A stretch of 64,000 nt of DNA, taken from Panorpa germanica (Eukaryota; Arthropoda; Insecta; Mecoptera; Panorpidae). Below are positions 25,336 to 38,960 of this stretch, piece after piece. The DNA is taken from assembly GCA_963678705.1 (NCBI GenBank), contig CAVMBN010000177.1, positions 1 to 64,000 on the forward strand, given 5' to 3'. Within the stretch, counting starts at the first letter, position 1. Every line of letters starts with the position of its first letter. The notes beneath the pieces are model-generated. The model saw only the letters and a program-made list of their open reading frames with translations. It was not told the DNA's origin and did not search any database. Position numbers and translations under genes: made by a program.

Positions 25336-27645
25336 TTGTCGAATATTATTTTACAAACCGATTACCGTTCCATGAAAAGGCAACTATCTAAAGGTTGTAA
25401 TCAGCGATCTGTAATGAGGCCTGAGCTCTGGAACATGGCATTCGACGAGAACTGTGTTTCTCGCTCGAAAGGTTGTGTAGACATATGTTTTGCCAACGAT
25501 AATGTGATCCTTATCGGTGCAAATAGTACAGAAACCCTAGAAAGCCGTTCTCGACCTGCTATATATAAAATCTGTAGTTTCTTGAAGCTACAAAGCTACG
25601 AAACAAATACAGTAACAACGAATGATAAACTTGTAACACACCTTGCGCGTGTCACAAGAACGGAATGAAGCTTAAACTCGGCAACTATGCCGACACTATA
25701 CAAGGGAGCATTTATGCTAATAGTTGTGTATTGTGCTTCGGCATGGTATTACAGGATCAATCTTCCAGATTTTCCATGCAAAGAACTATGTTATTGACGA
25801 TGACGCGTTGTTGCAGAACTGTATCTACAGAAGTGGTGCAAGTGATATTGGGGACAATTTCTTTAGATTTAAAAATCACTCATGCACTTACTCAAGTACA
25901 AATTACGCTAGAACTGAAAAAATCAAATTTTGATGATTTAAAATTAATGCGACAAATTTCGAGGATTTAAAGTTAATGCGGCTGTAGGATAAAAGTCTGG
26001 AGACGATACCAAATATATTGCCAAAGAGATGAATGCATATATGCATAAGCTCTGGCAAGACAGATGAGACTTAATACAAAAAGGAAGACCTACGTATTGG
26101 TTTACAAGGACGTTAATATTGCTTTGCAACACAAGTGGTTCCTATCTACTATGTGTGTGATCGGCTCCTGCTACTTAAGGTGAAAAAAGTGAATAAAAGT
26201 GAGAAATTAATTATGGAAAAAAATTAAATAAATTATATGAATACTTTTTCGAACGAAAAGTATTTAAGTTTGTTTTAAATTTGTGTTAATTTACCCTAAA
26301 CAAAGTGTTTTTACAAAAGTTTGACAGTTGGAAACCAGTGTTAAAAACAAATTTTTCATTACGCGTACACGCGGTCTTATAAACTTAACCTCAAATTTGT
26401 AACTTTGATGTTTGATATAAGACATTAATAAGTGCGATAGACAAAAAAAGTGATAATAATTAGGTTAGTGTTAGTGCTAAATCATCAAGTGGTTTAAAAT
26501 TCAAGAAATCTGTAGAGATATATAAGGAAGACCTCATATAAACACTACAAATATACAGAAGACAAGAAGTTGCCGCCCACTATCAAGTAAGTCGAATAAC
26601 ATTAACTATAAATATTATTAAAACACAAGAATTAGTTTATATAAATGCGTGTTTTAAATAATAATAAGAGTGTATTCATTGTTATAAGTGATTAAGTGAA
26701 CAATATATGCGGTTTTCTTGGAAATAGTGATTGATCGTTCATGAACATTCAATGGTAACAAACAAATGGTAAGTAAGTAGGCATAAGTACAAGTATGTAT
26801 ATGAGATATTTATAGAAACTCAGTGTGCCTTTGTTGATGTCCGGTGGCCAAGTGACCTTCAAAGAATTAGACCGGCAAAAACCTATAGGTACGTCTACTG
26901 CGCTATGGAGAACTATTTTCATTGTCGAACATTATTTTACAAACCGATTACCGTTCCATGAAAAGGCAACTATCTAAAGGTTGTCCTCAGCGATCTGAAA
27001 TGGGGCCTGAGCTCTGGAACATGGTATTCGACGAGAACTGTGTTTCTCACTCGAAAGGTTGTGTAGACATATGTTTTGCCAACGATAATGTGATCCTTAT
27101 CGGTGCAAATAGTACAGAAACCCTAGAAAGCCGTTCTCGACCTGCTATATATAAAATCTGTAGTTTCTTGAAGCTACAAAGCTACGAAACAAATACAGTA
27201 ACAACGAATGATAAACTTGTAACACACCTTGCGCGTGTCACAAGGACGGAATGAAGCTTAAACTCGGCAACTATGCCGACACTATACAAGGGGGCATTTA
27301 TGCTAATAGTTGTGTATTGTGCTTCGGCATGGTATTACAGGATTAATCTTCCAGATCTTCTATGCAAAGATCTATATTATTGACGATGACGCGTTGTTGC
27401 AGAACTGTATCTACAGAAGTGGTGCAAGTGATATTGGGGAAAATTCCTTTAGATTTAAAAATCACTCATGCACTTACTCAAGTACAAATTACGCTAGAAC
27501 TGAAAAAATCAAATTTTGATGATTTAAAATTAATGCGACAAATTTCGAGGATTTAAAGTTAATGCGGCTGTAGGATAAAAGTCTGGAGACGATACCAAAT
27601 ATATTGCCAAAGAGATGAATGCATATATGCATAAGCTCTGGCAAG
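23985..27645 (+). repeat. Higher-order block B2, 6345-bp period
   Basis: Second copy of the block at 17640. Its left end falls inside U15, between about 23850 and 23985. Confidence 0.8.
25336..26921 (+). repeat. Array unit U16
   Basis: Copy of U12 at 6345 bp, sharing cgaatattatt, NQRS and atgaggcc. Differs by gacaatttctttag. Confidence 0.93.
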
Positions 27646-28507
27646 ACAGATGGGACTTAATACAAAAAGGAAGACCTACGTATTGGTTTACAAGGACGTT
27701 AATATTGCTTTGCAACACAAGTGGTTCCTATCTACTATGTGTGTGATCGGCTCCTGCTACTTTAGGCAAAAAAAGTGATTAAAAGTGAGAAATTAATTAT
27801 GGAAAAAAATTTAATAAATTATTTGAATACTTTTTCAAACGAAAAGTATTTAAGTTTGTTTTAAATTTGTGTTAATTTACCCTAAACAAAGTGTTTTTAC
27901 AAAAGTTTGACAGTTGGAAACCAGTGTTAAAAACGAATTTTTCATTACGCGTACTCGCGGTCTTATAAACTTAACCTCAAATTTGTAACTTTGATGTTTG
28001 ATATAAGACATTAATAAGTGCGATAGACAAAAAAAGTGATAATAATTAGGTTAGTGTTAGTGCTAAAACATCAAGTGGTTTAAAATTCAAGAAATCTGTA
28101 GAGATATATAAGGAAGACCTCATATAAACACTACAAATATACGGAAGACAAAAGGTTGCCGCCCTCTGTCAAGTAAGTCGAATAACATTACCTATAAATA
28201 ATATTAAAACACAAGAATTAGTTTATATAAATGCGTGTTTTAAATAATAATGAGAGTGTATTAATTGTTATAAGTGATTAAGTGAACAATATATGCGGTT
28301 TTCTTGGAAATAGTGATTGATCGTTCATGAACATTCAATGGTAACAAACAAATAATAAGTAAGTAGGCATAAGTACAAGTATGTATATGAGATATTTATA
28401 GAAACTCAGTGTGCCTTTGTTGATGTCCGGTGGCCAAGTGACCTTCAAAGAATTAGACCGGCAAAAACCTATAGGTACGTCTACTGCGCTATGGAGAACT
28501 ATTTTCA
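26922..28507 (+). repeat. Array unit U17
   Basis: SEMG type. Private ggggaaaattcc near 27437 and attatttgaatac in the spacer. Spacer has the ctttaggcaa form. Confidence 0.93.
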
Positions 28508-30092
28508 TTGTCGAACATTATTTTACAAACCGATTACCGTTCCATGAAAAGGCAACTATCTTAAGGTTGTCCTCAGCGATCTGAAATGGGGCCTGAGCTC
28601 TGGAACATGGTATTCGACGAGAACTGTGTTTCTCACTCGAAAGGTTGTGTAGACATATGTTTTGCCAACGATAATGTGATCCTTATCGGTGCAAATAGTA
28701 CAGAAACCCTAGAAAGCCGTTCTCGACCTGCTATATATAAAATCTGTAGTTTCTTGAAGCTACAAAGCTACGAAACAAATACAGTAACAACGAATGATAA
28801 ACTTGTAACACACCTTGCGCGTGTCACAAGGACGGAATGAAGCTTAAACTAGGCAACTATGCCGACACTATACAAGGGGGCATTTATGCTAATAGTTGTG
28901 TATTGTGCTTCGGCATGCATTACAGGATTAATCTTCCAGATCTTCCATGCAAAGATCTATATTATTGACGATGACGCGTTGTTGCAGAACTGTATCTACA
29001 GAAGTGGTTCAAGTGATATTGGGGACAATTCCTTTAGATTTAAAAATCACTCATGCACTTACTCAAGTACAAATTACGCTAGAATTGAAAAAATCAAATT
29101 TTGATGATTTAAAATTAATGCGACAAATTTCGAGGATTTAAAGTTAATGCGGCTGTAGGATAAAAGTCTGGAGACGATACCAAATATATTGCCAAAGAGA
29201 TGAATGCATATATGCATAAGCTCTGGCTAAACAGATGGAACTTAATACAAAAAGGAAGACCTACGTATTGGTTTACAAGGACGTTAATATTGCTTTGCAA
29301 CACAAGTGGTTCCTATCTACTATGTGTGTGATCGGCTCCTGCTACTTTAGGCAAAAAAAGTGATTAAAAGTGAGAAATTAATTATGGAAAAAAATTTAAT
29401 AAATTATATGAATACTTTTTCAAACGAAAAGTATTTAAGTTTGTTTTAAATTTGTGTTAATTTACCCTAAACAAAGTGTTTTTACAAAAGTTTGACAGTT
29501 GGAAACCAGTGTTAAAAACGAATTTTTCATTACGCGCACACGCGGTCTTATAAACTTAACCTCAAATTTGTAACTTTGATGTTTGATATAAGACATTAAT
29601 AAGTGCGATAGACAAAAAAAGTGATAATAATTAGGTTAGTGTTAGTGCTAAAACATCAAGTGGTTTAAAATTCAAGAAATCTGTAGAGATATATAAGGAA
29701 GACCTCATATAAACACTACAAATATACGGAAGACAAAAGGTTGCCGCCCACTGTCAAGTAAGTCGAATAACATTAACTATAAATAATATTAAAACACAAG
29801 AATTAGTTTATATAAATGCGTGTTTTAAATAATAATGAGAGTGTATTAATTGTTATAAGTGATTAAGTGAACAATATATGCGGTTTTCTTGGAAATAGTG
29901 ATTGATCGTTCATGAACATTCAATGGTAACAAACAAATAATAAGTAAGTAGGCATAAGTACAAGTATGTATATGAGATATTTATAGAAACTCAGTGTGCC
30001 TTTGTTGATGTCCGGTGGCCAAGTGACCTTCAAAGAATTAGACCGGCAAAAACCTATAGGTACGTCTACTGCGCTATGGAGAACTATTTTCA
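28508..30092 (+). repeat. Array unit U18
   Basis: A substitution makes an in-frame TAA early in the RT fragment (atcttaagg, near 28560). Belongs to the catgcattac subtype, one base shorter than usual, with aaactaggcaac and gctctggctaaacag. Related to U19 and U21. Confidence 0.93.
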
Positions 30093-31032
30093 TTGTCGAA
30101 CATTATTTTACAAACCGATTACCGTTCCATGAAAAGGCAACTATCTAAAGGTTGTCCTCAGCGATCTGAAATGGGGCCTGAGCTCTGGAACATGGTATTC
30201 GACGAGAACTGTGTTTCTCACTCGAAAGGTTGTGTAGACATATGTTTTGCCAACGATAATGTGATCCTTATCGGTGCAAATAGTACAGAAACCCTAGAAA
30301 GCCGTTCTCGACCTGCTATATATAAAATCTGTAGTTTCTTGAAGCTACAAAGCTACGAAACAAATACAGTAACAACGAATGATAAACTTGTAACACACCT
30401 TGCGCGTGTCACAAGGACGGAATGAAGCTTAAACTAGGCAACTATGCCGACACTATACAAGGGGGCATTTATGCTAATAGTTGTGTATTGTGCTTCGGCA
30501 TGCATTACAGGATTAATCTTCCAGATCTTCCATGCAAAGATCTATATTATTGACGATGACGCGTTGTTGCAGAACTGTATCTACAGAAGTGGTGCAAGTG
30601 ATATTGGGGACAATTCCTTTAGATTTAAAAATCACTCATGCACTTACTCAAGTACAAATTACGCTAGAACTGAAAAAATCAAATTTTGATGATTTAAAAT
30701 TAATGCGACAAATTTCGAGGATTTAAAGTTAATGCGGCTGTAGGATAAAAGTCTGGAGACGATACCAAATATATTGCCAAAGAGATGAATGCATATATGC
30801 ATAAGCTCTGGCAATATATGCGGTTTTCTTGGAAATAGTGATTGATCGTTCATGAACATTCAATGGTAACAAACAAATGGTAAGTAAGTAGGCATAAGTA
30901 CAAGTATGTATATGAGATATTTATAGAAACTCAGTGTGCCTTTGTTTATGTCCGGTGGATAAGTGACCTTCAAAGAATTAGACCGGCAAAAACCTATAGG
31001 TACGTCTACTGCGCTATGGAGAACTATTTTCA
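30093..31032 (+). repeat. Array unit U19 (646-bp deletion)
   Basis: Only 940 bp. The C-terminal remnant runs to the gctctggcaa site and joins directly to tatatgcggttt in the spacer (30811-30814), removing the WQDRW and KGR motifs and most of the spacer. The catgcattac subtype is kept. Confidence 0.94.
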
Positions 31033-32618
31033 TTGTCGAACATTATTTTACAAACCGATTACCGTTCCATGAAAAGGCAACTATCTAAAGGTTGTCCTCA
31101 GCGATCTGAAATGGGGCCTGAGCTCTGGAACATGGTATTCGACGAGAACTGTGTTTCTCACTCGAAAGGTTGTGTAGACATATGTTTTGCCAACGATAAT
31201 GTGATCCTTATCGGTGCAAATAGTACAGAAACCCTAGAAAGCCGTTCTCGACCTGCTATATATAAAATCTGTAGTTTCTTGAAGCTACAAAGCTACGAAA
31301 CAAATACAGTAACAACGAATGATAAACTTGTAACACACCTTGCGCGTGTCACAAGGACGGAATGAAGCTTAAACTCGGCAACTATGCCGACACTATACAA
31401 GGGGGCATTTATGCTAATAGTTGTGTATTGTGCTTCGGCATGGTATTACAGGATTAATCTTCCAGATCTTCTATGCAAAGATCTATATTATTGACGATGA
31501 CGCGTTGTTGCAGAACTGTATCTACAGAAGTAGTGCAAGTGATATTGGGGACAATTCCTTTAGATTTAAAAATCACTCATGCACTTACTCAAGTACAAAT
31601 TACGCTAGAACTGAAAAAATCAAATTTTGATGATTTAAAATTAATGCGACAAATTTCGAGGATTTAAAGTTAATGCGGCTGTAGGATAAAAGTCTGGAGA
31701 CGATACCAAATATATTGCCAAAGAGATGAATGCATATATGCATAAGCTCTGGCAAGACAGATGGGACTTAATACAAAAAGGAAGACCTACGTATTGGTTT
31801 ACAAGGACGTTAATATTGCTTTGCAACACAAGTGGTTCCTATCTACTATGTGTGTGATCGGCTCCTGCTACTTTAGGTGAAAAAAGTGATTAAAAGTGAG
31901 AAATTAATTATGGAAAAAAATTTAATAAATTATATGAATACTTTTTCAAACGAAAAGTATTTAAGTTTGTTTTGAATTTGTGTTAATTTACCCTAAACAA
32001 AGTGTTTTTACAAAAGTTTGACAGTTGGAAACCAGTGTTAAAAACGAATTTTTCATTACGCGTACACGCGGTCTTATAAACTCAACCTCAAATTTGTAAC
32101 TTTGATGTTTGATATAAGACATTAATAAGTGCGATAGACAAAAAAAGTGATAATAATTAGGTTAGTGTTAGTGCTAAAACATCAAGTGGTTTAAAATTCA
32201 AGAAATCTGTAGAGATATATAAGGAAGACCTCATATAAACACTACAAATATACGGAAGACAAAAGGTTGCCGCCCACTGTCAAGTAAGTCGAATAACATT
32301 AACTATAAATAATATTAAAACACAAGAATTAGTTTATATAAATGCGTGTTTTAAATAATAATGAGAGTGTATTAATTGTTATAAGTGATTAAGTGAACAA
32401 TATATGCGGTTTTCTTGGAAATAGTGATTGATCGTTCATGAACATTCAATGGTAACAAACAAATAATAAGTAAGTAGGCATAAGTACAAGTATGTATATG
32501 AGATATTTATAGAAACTCAGTGTGCCTTTGTTGATGTCCGGTGGCCAAGTGACCTTCAAAGAATTAGACCGGCAAAAACCTATAGGTACGTCTACTGCGC
32601 TATGGAGAACTATTTTCA
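31033..32618 (+). repeat. Array unit U20
   Basis: SEMG type with ggattaatc and caaagatctatatt. Private gaagtagtgc. The spacer has tttgaatttg and ctcaacctc. Confidence 0.93.
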
Positions 32619-34203
32619 TTGTCGAACATTATTTTACAAACCGATTACCGTTCCATGAAAAGGCAACTATCTAAAGGTTGTCCTCAGCGATCTGAAATGG
32701 GGCCTGAGCTCTGGAACATGGTATTCGACGAGAACTGTGTTTCTCACTCGAAAGTTTGTGTAGACATATGTTTTGCCAACGATAATGTGATCCTTATCGG
32801 TGCAAATAGTACAGAAACCCTAGAAAGCCGTTCTCGACCTGCTATATATAAAATCTGTAGTTTCTTGAAGCTACAAAGCTACGAAACAAATACAGTAACA
32901 ACGAATGATAAACTTGTAACACACCTTGCGCGTGTCACAAGGACGGAATGAAGCTTAAACTAGGCAACTATGCCGACACTATACAAGGGGGCATTTATGC
33001 TAATAGTTGTGTATTGTGCTTCGGCATGCATTACAGGATTAATCTTCCAGATCTTCCATGCAAAGATCTATATTATTGACGATGACGCGTTGTTGCAGAA
33101 CTGTATCTACAGAAGTGGTGCAAGTGATATTGGGGACAATTCCTTTAGATTTAAAAATCACTCATGCACTTACTCAAGTACAAATTACGCTAGAACTGAA
33201 AAAATCAAATTTTGATGATTTAAAATTAATGCGACAAATTTCGAGGATTTAAAGTTAATGCGGCTGTAGGATAAAAGTCTGGAGACGATACCAAATATAT
33301 TGCCAAAGAGATGAATGCATATATGCATAAGCTCTGGCTAAACAGATGGAACTTAATACAAAAAGGAAGACCTACGTATTGGTTTACAAGGACGTTAATA
33401 TTGCTTTGCAACACAAGTGGTTCCTATCTACTATGTGTGTGATCGGCTCCTGCTACTTTAGGCAAAAAAAGTGATTAAAAGTGAGAAATTAATCATGGAA
33501 AAAAATTTAATAAATTATATGAATACTTTTTCAAACGAAAAGTATTTAAGTTTGTTTTAAATTTGTGTTAATTTACCCTAAACAAAGTGTTTTTACAAAA
33601 GTTTGACAGTTGGAAACCAGTGTTAAAAACGAATTTTTCATTACGCGTACACGCGGTCTTATAAACTTAACCTCAAATTTGTAACTTTGATGTTTGATAT
33701 AAGACATTAATAAGTGCGATAGACAAAAAAAGTGATAATAATTAGGTTAGTGTTAGTGCTAAAACATCAAGTGGTTTAAAATTCAAGAAATCTGTAGAGA
33801 TATATAAGGAAGACCTCATATAAACACTACAAATATACGGAAGACAAAAGGTTGCCGCCCACTGTCAAGTAAGTCGAATAACATTAACTATAAATAATAT
33901 TAAAACACAAGAATTAGTTTATATAAATGCGTGTTTTAAATAATAATGAGAGTGTATTAATTGTTATAAGTGATTAAGTGAACAATATATGCGGTTTTCT
34001 TGGAAATAGTGATTGATCGTTCATGAACATTCAATGGTAACAAACAAATAATAAGTAAGTAGGCATAAGTACAAGTATGTATATGAGATATTTATAGAAA
34101 TTCAGTGTGCCTTTGTTGATGTCCGGTGGCCAAGTGACCTTCAAAGAATTAGACCGGCAAAAACCTATAGGTACGTCTACTGCGCTATGGAGAACTATTT
34201 TCA
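32619..34203 (+). repeat. Array unit U21
   Basis: catgcattac subtype like U18, sharing gctctggctaaacag. Private aaagtttgtg (G to V) and aatcatgg in the spacer. Confidence 0.93.
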
Positions 34204-35789
34204 TTGTCGAACATTATTTTACAAACCGATTACCGTTTCATGAAAAGGCAACTATCTAAAGGTTGTCCTCAGCGATCTGTAATGGGGCCTGAGCTCTGAA
34301 GCATGGTATTCGACGAGAACTGTGTTTCTCACTCGAAAGATTGTGTAGACATATGTTTTGCCAACGATAATGTGATCCTTATCGGTGCAAATAGTACAGA
34401 AACCCTAGAAAGCCGTTCTCGACCTGCTATATATAAAATCTGTAGTTTCTTAAAGCTACAAAGCTACGAAACAAATACAGTAACAACGAATGATAAACTT
34501 GTAACACAACTTGCGCGTGTCACAAGGACGGAATGAAGCTTAAACTCGGCAACTATGCTGACACTATACAAGGGGGCATTTATGCTAATAGTTGTGTATT
34601 GTGCTTCGGCATGGTATTACAGGATCAATCTTCCAAATCTTCCATGCAAAGAACTATGTTATTGACGATGACGCGTTGTTGCAGAACTGTATCTACAGAA
34701 GTGGTGCAAGTGATATTGGGGACAATTCCTTTAGATTTAAAAATCACTCATGCACTTACTTAAGTACAAATTACGCTAGAACTGAAAAAATCAAATTTTG
34801 ATGATTTAAAATTAATGCGACAAATTTCGAGGATTTAAAGTTAATGCGGCTGTAGGATAAAAGTCTGGAGACGATACCAAATATTTTGCCAAAGAGATGA
34901 ATGCATATATGCATAAGCTCTGGCAAGACAGATGGGACTTAATACAAAAAGGAAGACCTACGTATTGGTTTACAAGGACGTTAATATTGCTTTGCAACAC
35001 AAGTGGTTCCTATCTACTATGTGTGTGATCGGCTCCTGCTACTTTAGGCGAAAAAAGTGATTAATAGTGCGAAATTAATTATGGAAAAAAATTAAATAAA
35101 TTATATGAATACTTTTTCAAACGAAAAGTATTTAAGTTTGTTTTAAATTTGTGTTAATTTACCCTAAACAAAGTGTTTTTACAAAAGTTTGACAGTTGGA
35201 AACCAGTGTTAAAAACGAATTTTTCATTACGCGTACACGCGGTCTTATAAACTTAACCTCAAATTTGTAACTTTGATGTTTGATATAAGACATTAATAAG
35301 TGCGATAGACAAAAAAAGTGATAATAATTAGGTTAGTGTTAGTGCTAAAACATCAAGTGGTTTAAAATTCAAGAAATCTGTAGAGATATATAAGGAAGAC
35401 CTCATATAAACACTACAAATATACGGAAGACAAAAGGTTGCCGCCCACTGTCAAGTAAGTCGAATAACATTAACTATAAATAATATTAAAACACAAGAAT
35501 TAGTTTATATAAATGCGTGTTTTAAATAATAATGAGAGTGTATTAATTGTTATAAGTGATTAAGTGAACAATATATGCGGTTTTCTTGGAAATAGTGATT
35601 GATCGTTCATGACCATTCAATGGTAACAAACAAATAATAAGTAAGTAGGCATAAGTACAAGTATGTATATGAGATATTTATAGAAATTCAGTGTGCCTTT
35701 GTTGATGTCCGGTGGCCAAGTGACCTTCAAAGAATTAGACCGGCAAAAACCTATAGGTACGTCTACTGCGCTATGGAGAACTATTTTCA
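34204..35789 (+). repeat. Array unit U22 (type X)
   Basis: Type X: gtttcatgaaaa, gctctgaagc (W to stop TGA), aaagattgtg (G to D), cacaacttg, and aatattttgcc. A TAA interrupts the C-terminal frame (acttaagtac). Confidence 0.93.
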
Positions 35790-37375
35790 TTGTCGAACAT
35801 TATTTTACAAACCGATTACCGTTTCATGAAAAGGCAACTATCTAAAGGTTGTCCTCAGCGATCTGTAATGGGGCCTGAGCTCTGAAGCATGGTATTCGAC
35901 GAGAACTGTGTTTCTCACTCGAAAGATTGTGTAGACATATGTTTTGCCAACGATAATGTGATCCTTATCGGTGCAAATAGTACAGAAACCCTAGAAAGCC
36001 GTTCTCGACCTGCTATATATAAAATCTGTAGTTTCTTAAAGCTACAAAGCTACGAAACAAATACAGTAACAACGAATGATAAACTTGTAACACAACTTGC
36101 GCGTCTCACAAGGACGGAATGAAGCTTAAACTCGGCAACTATGCTGACACTATACAAGGGGGCATTTATGCTTATAGTTGTGTATTGTGCTTCGGCATGG
36201 TATTACAGGATCAATCTTCCAAATCTTCCATGCAAAGAACTATGTTATTGACGATGACGCGTTGTTGCAGAACTGTATCTACAGAAGTGGTGCAAGTGAT
36301 ATTGGGGACAATTCCTTTAGATTTAAAAATCACTCATGCACTTACTCAAGTACAAATTACGCTAGAACTGAAAAAATCAAATTTTGATGATTTAAAATTA
36401 ATGCGACAAATTTCGAGGATTTAAAGTTAATGCGGCTGTAGGATAAAAGTCTGGAGACGATACCAAATATTTTGCCAAAGAGATGAATGCATATATGCAT
36501 AAGCTCTAGCAAGACAGATGGGACTTAATACAAAAAGAAAGACCTACGTATTGGTTTACAAGGACGTTAATATTGCTTTGCAACACAAGTGGTTCCTATC
36601 TACTATGTGTGTGATCGGCTCCTGCTACTTTAGGCGAAAAAAGTGATTAAAAGTGCGAAATTAATTATGGAAAAAAATTAAATAAATTATATGAATACTT
36701 TTTCAAACGAAAAGTATTTAAGTTTGTTTTAAATTTGTGTTAATTTACCCTAAACAAAGTGTTTTTACAAAAGTTTGACAGTTGGAAACCAGTGTTAAAA
36801 ACGAATTTTTGATTACGCGTACACGCGGTCTTATAAACATAACCTCAAATTTGTAACTTTGATGTTTGATATAAGACATTAATAAGTGCGATAGACAAAA
36901 AAAGTGATAATAATTAGGTTAGTGTTAGTGCTAAAACATCAAGTGGTTTAAAATTCAAGAAATCTGTAGAGATATATAAGGAAGACCTCATATAAGCACT
37001 ACAAATATACGGAAGACAAAAGGTTGCCGCCCACTATCAAGTAAGTCGAATAACATTAACTATAAATAATATTAAAACACAAGAATTAGCTTATATAAAT
37101 GCGTGTTTTAAATAATAATGAGAGTGTATTAATTGTTATAAGTGATTAAGTGAACAATATATGCGGTTTTCTTGGAAATAGTGATTGATCGTTCATGAAC
37201 ATTCAATGGTAACAAACAAATGGTAAGTAAGTAGGCATAAGTACAAGTATGTATATGAGATATTTATAGAAATTTAGTGTACCTTTGTTGATGTCCGGTG
37301 GCCAAGTGACCTTCAAAGAATTAGACCGGCAAAAACCTATAGGTACGTCTACTGCGCTATGGAGAACTATTTTCA
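35790..37375 (+). repeat. Array unit U23 (type X)
   Basis: Type X again, with gcgtctcac (V to L) and atgcttatag added. First unit of the X-Y-Z block repeated at 4757 bp. Confidence 0.93.
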
Positions 37376-38960
37376 TTGTCGAACATTATTTTACAAACCG
37401 ATTACCGTTCCATGAAAAGGCAACTATCTAAAGGTTGTCCTCAGCGATCTGTAATGGGGCCTGAGCTCTGGAACATTGTATTCGACGAGAACTGTGTTTC
37501 TCACTCGAAAGGTTGTGTAGACATATGTTTTGCCAACGATAATGTGATACTTATCGGTGCAAATAGTACAGAAACCCTAGAAAGCCGTTCTCGACCTGCT
37601 ATATATAAAATCTGTAGTTTCTTGAAGCTACAAAGCTACGAAACAAATACAGTACCAACGAATGATAAACTTGTAACACACCTTGCGCGTGTCACAAGGA
37701 CGGAATGAAGCTTAAACTCGGCAACTATGCCGACACTATACAACAGGGCATTTATGCTAATAGTTGTGTATTGTGCTTCGGCATAGTATTACAGGATCAA
37801 TTTTCCAGATCTTCCATGCAAAGAACTATGTTATTGACGATAACGCGTTGTTGCAGAACTGTATCTACAGAAGTGGTGCAAGTGATATTGTGGACAATTC
37901 CTTTAGATTTAAAAATCACTCATGCACTTACTCAAGTACAAATTACGCTAGAACTGAAAAAATCAAATTTTGATGATTTAAAATTAATGCGACAAATTTC
38001 GAGGATTTAAAGTTAATGCAAGTGTAGGATAAAAGTCTGGAGACGATACCAAATATATTGCCAAAGAGATGAATGCATATATGCATAAGCTCTGGCAAAA
38101 CAGATGGGACTTAATACAAAAAGGAAGACCTACGTATTGGTTTACAAGGACGTTAATATTGCTTTGCAACACAAGTGGTTCCTATCCACTATGTGTGTGA
38201 TCGGCTCCTGCTACTTTAGGTGAAAAAAGTGATTAAAAGTAAGAAATTAATTATGGAAAAAAATTAAATAAATTATATGAATACTTTTTCAAACGAAAAG
38301 TATTTAGGTTTGTTTTAAATTTGTGTTAATTTACCCTAAACAAAGTGTTTTTACAAAAGTTTGACAGTTGGAAACCAGTGTTAAAAACGAAGTTTTCATT
38401 ACGCGTAGACGCGGTCTTATAAACATAACCTCAAATTTGTAACTTTAATGTTTGATATAAGACAATAATAAGTGCGATAGACAAAAAAAAGTGATAATAA
38501 TTAGGTTAGTGTTAGTGCTAAAACATCAAGTGGTTTAAAATTCAAGAAATCTGTAGAGATATAAGGAAGACCTCATATAAACACTACAAATATACGGAAG
38601 ACAAAAGGTTGCCGCCCACTATCAAGTAAGTCGAATAACATTAACTATAAATAATATTAAAACACAAGAATTAGTTTATATAAATGCGTGTTTTAAATAA
38701 TAATGAGAGAGTATTAATTGTTATAAGTGATTAAGTGAACAATATATGCGGTTTTCTTGGAAATAGTGATTGATCGTTCATGAACATTTAATGGTAACAA
38801 ACAAATGGTAAGTTAGTAGGCATAAGTACAAGTATGTATATGAGATATTTATAGAAATTCAGTGTGCCTTTGTTGATGTCCGGTGGCCAAGTGACCTTCA
38901 AAGAATTAGACCGGCAAAAACCTATAGGTACGTCTACTGCGCTATTAAGAACTATTTTAA
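37376..38960 (+). repeat. Array unit U24 (type Y)
   Basis: Type Y: aacattgta (M to I), gtgatactt, caacagggc, gcatagtatt and a tgcaagtgtagg junction. Private gataacgcg and gatattgtgg. Confidence 0.93.
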
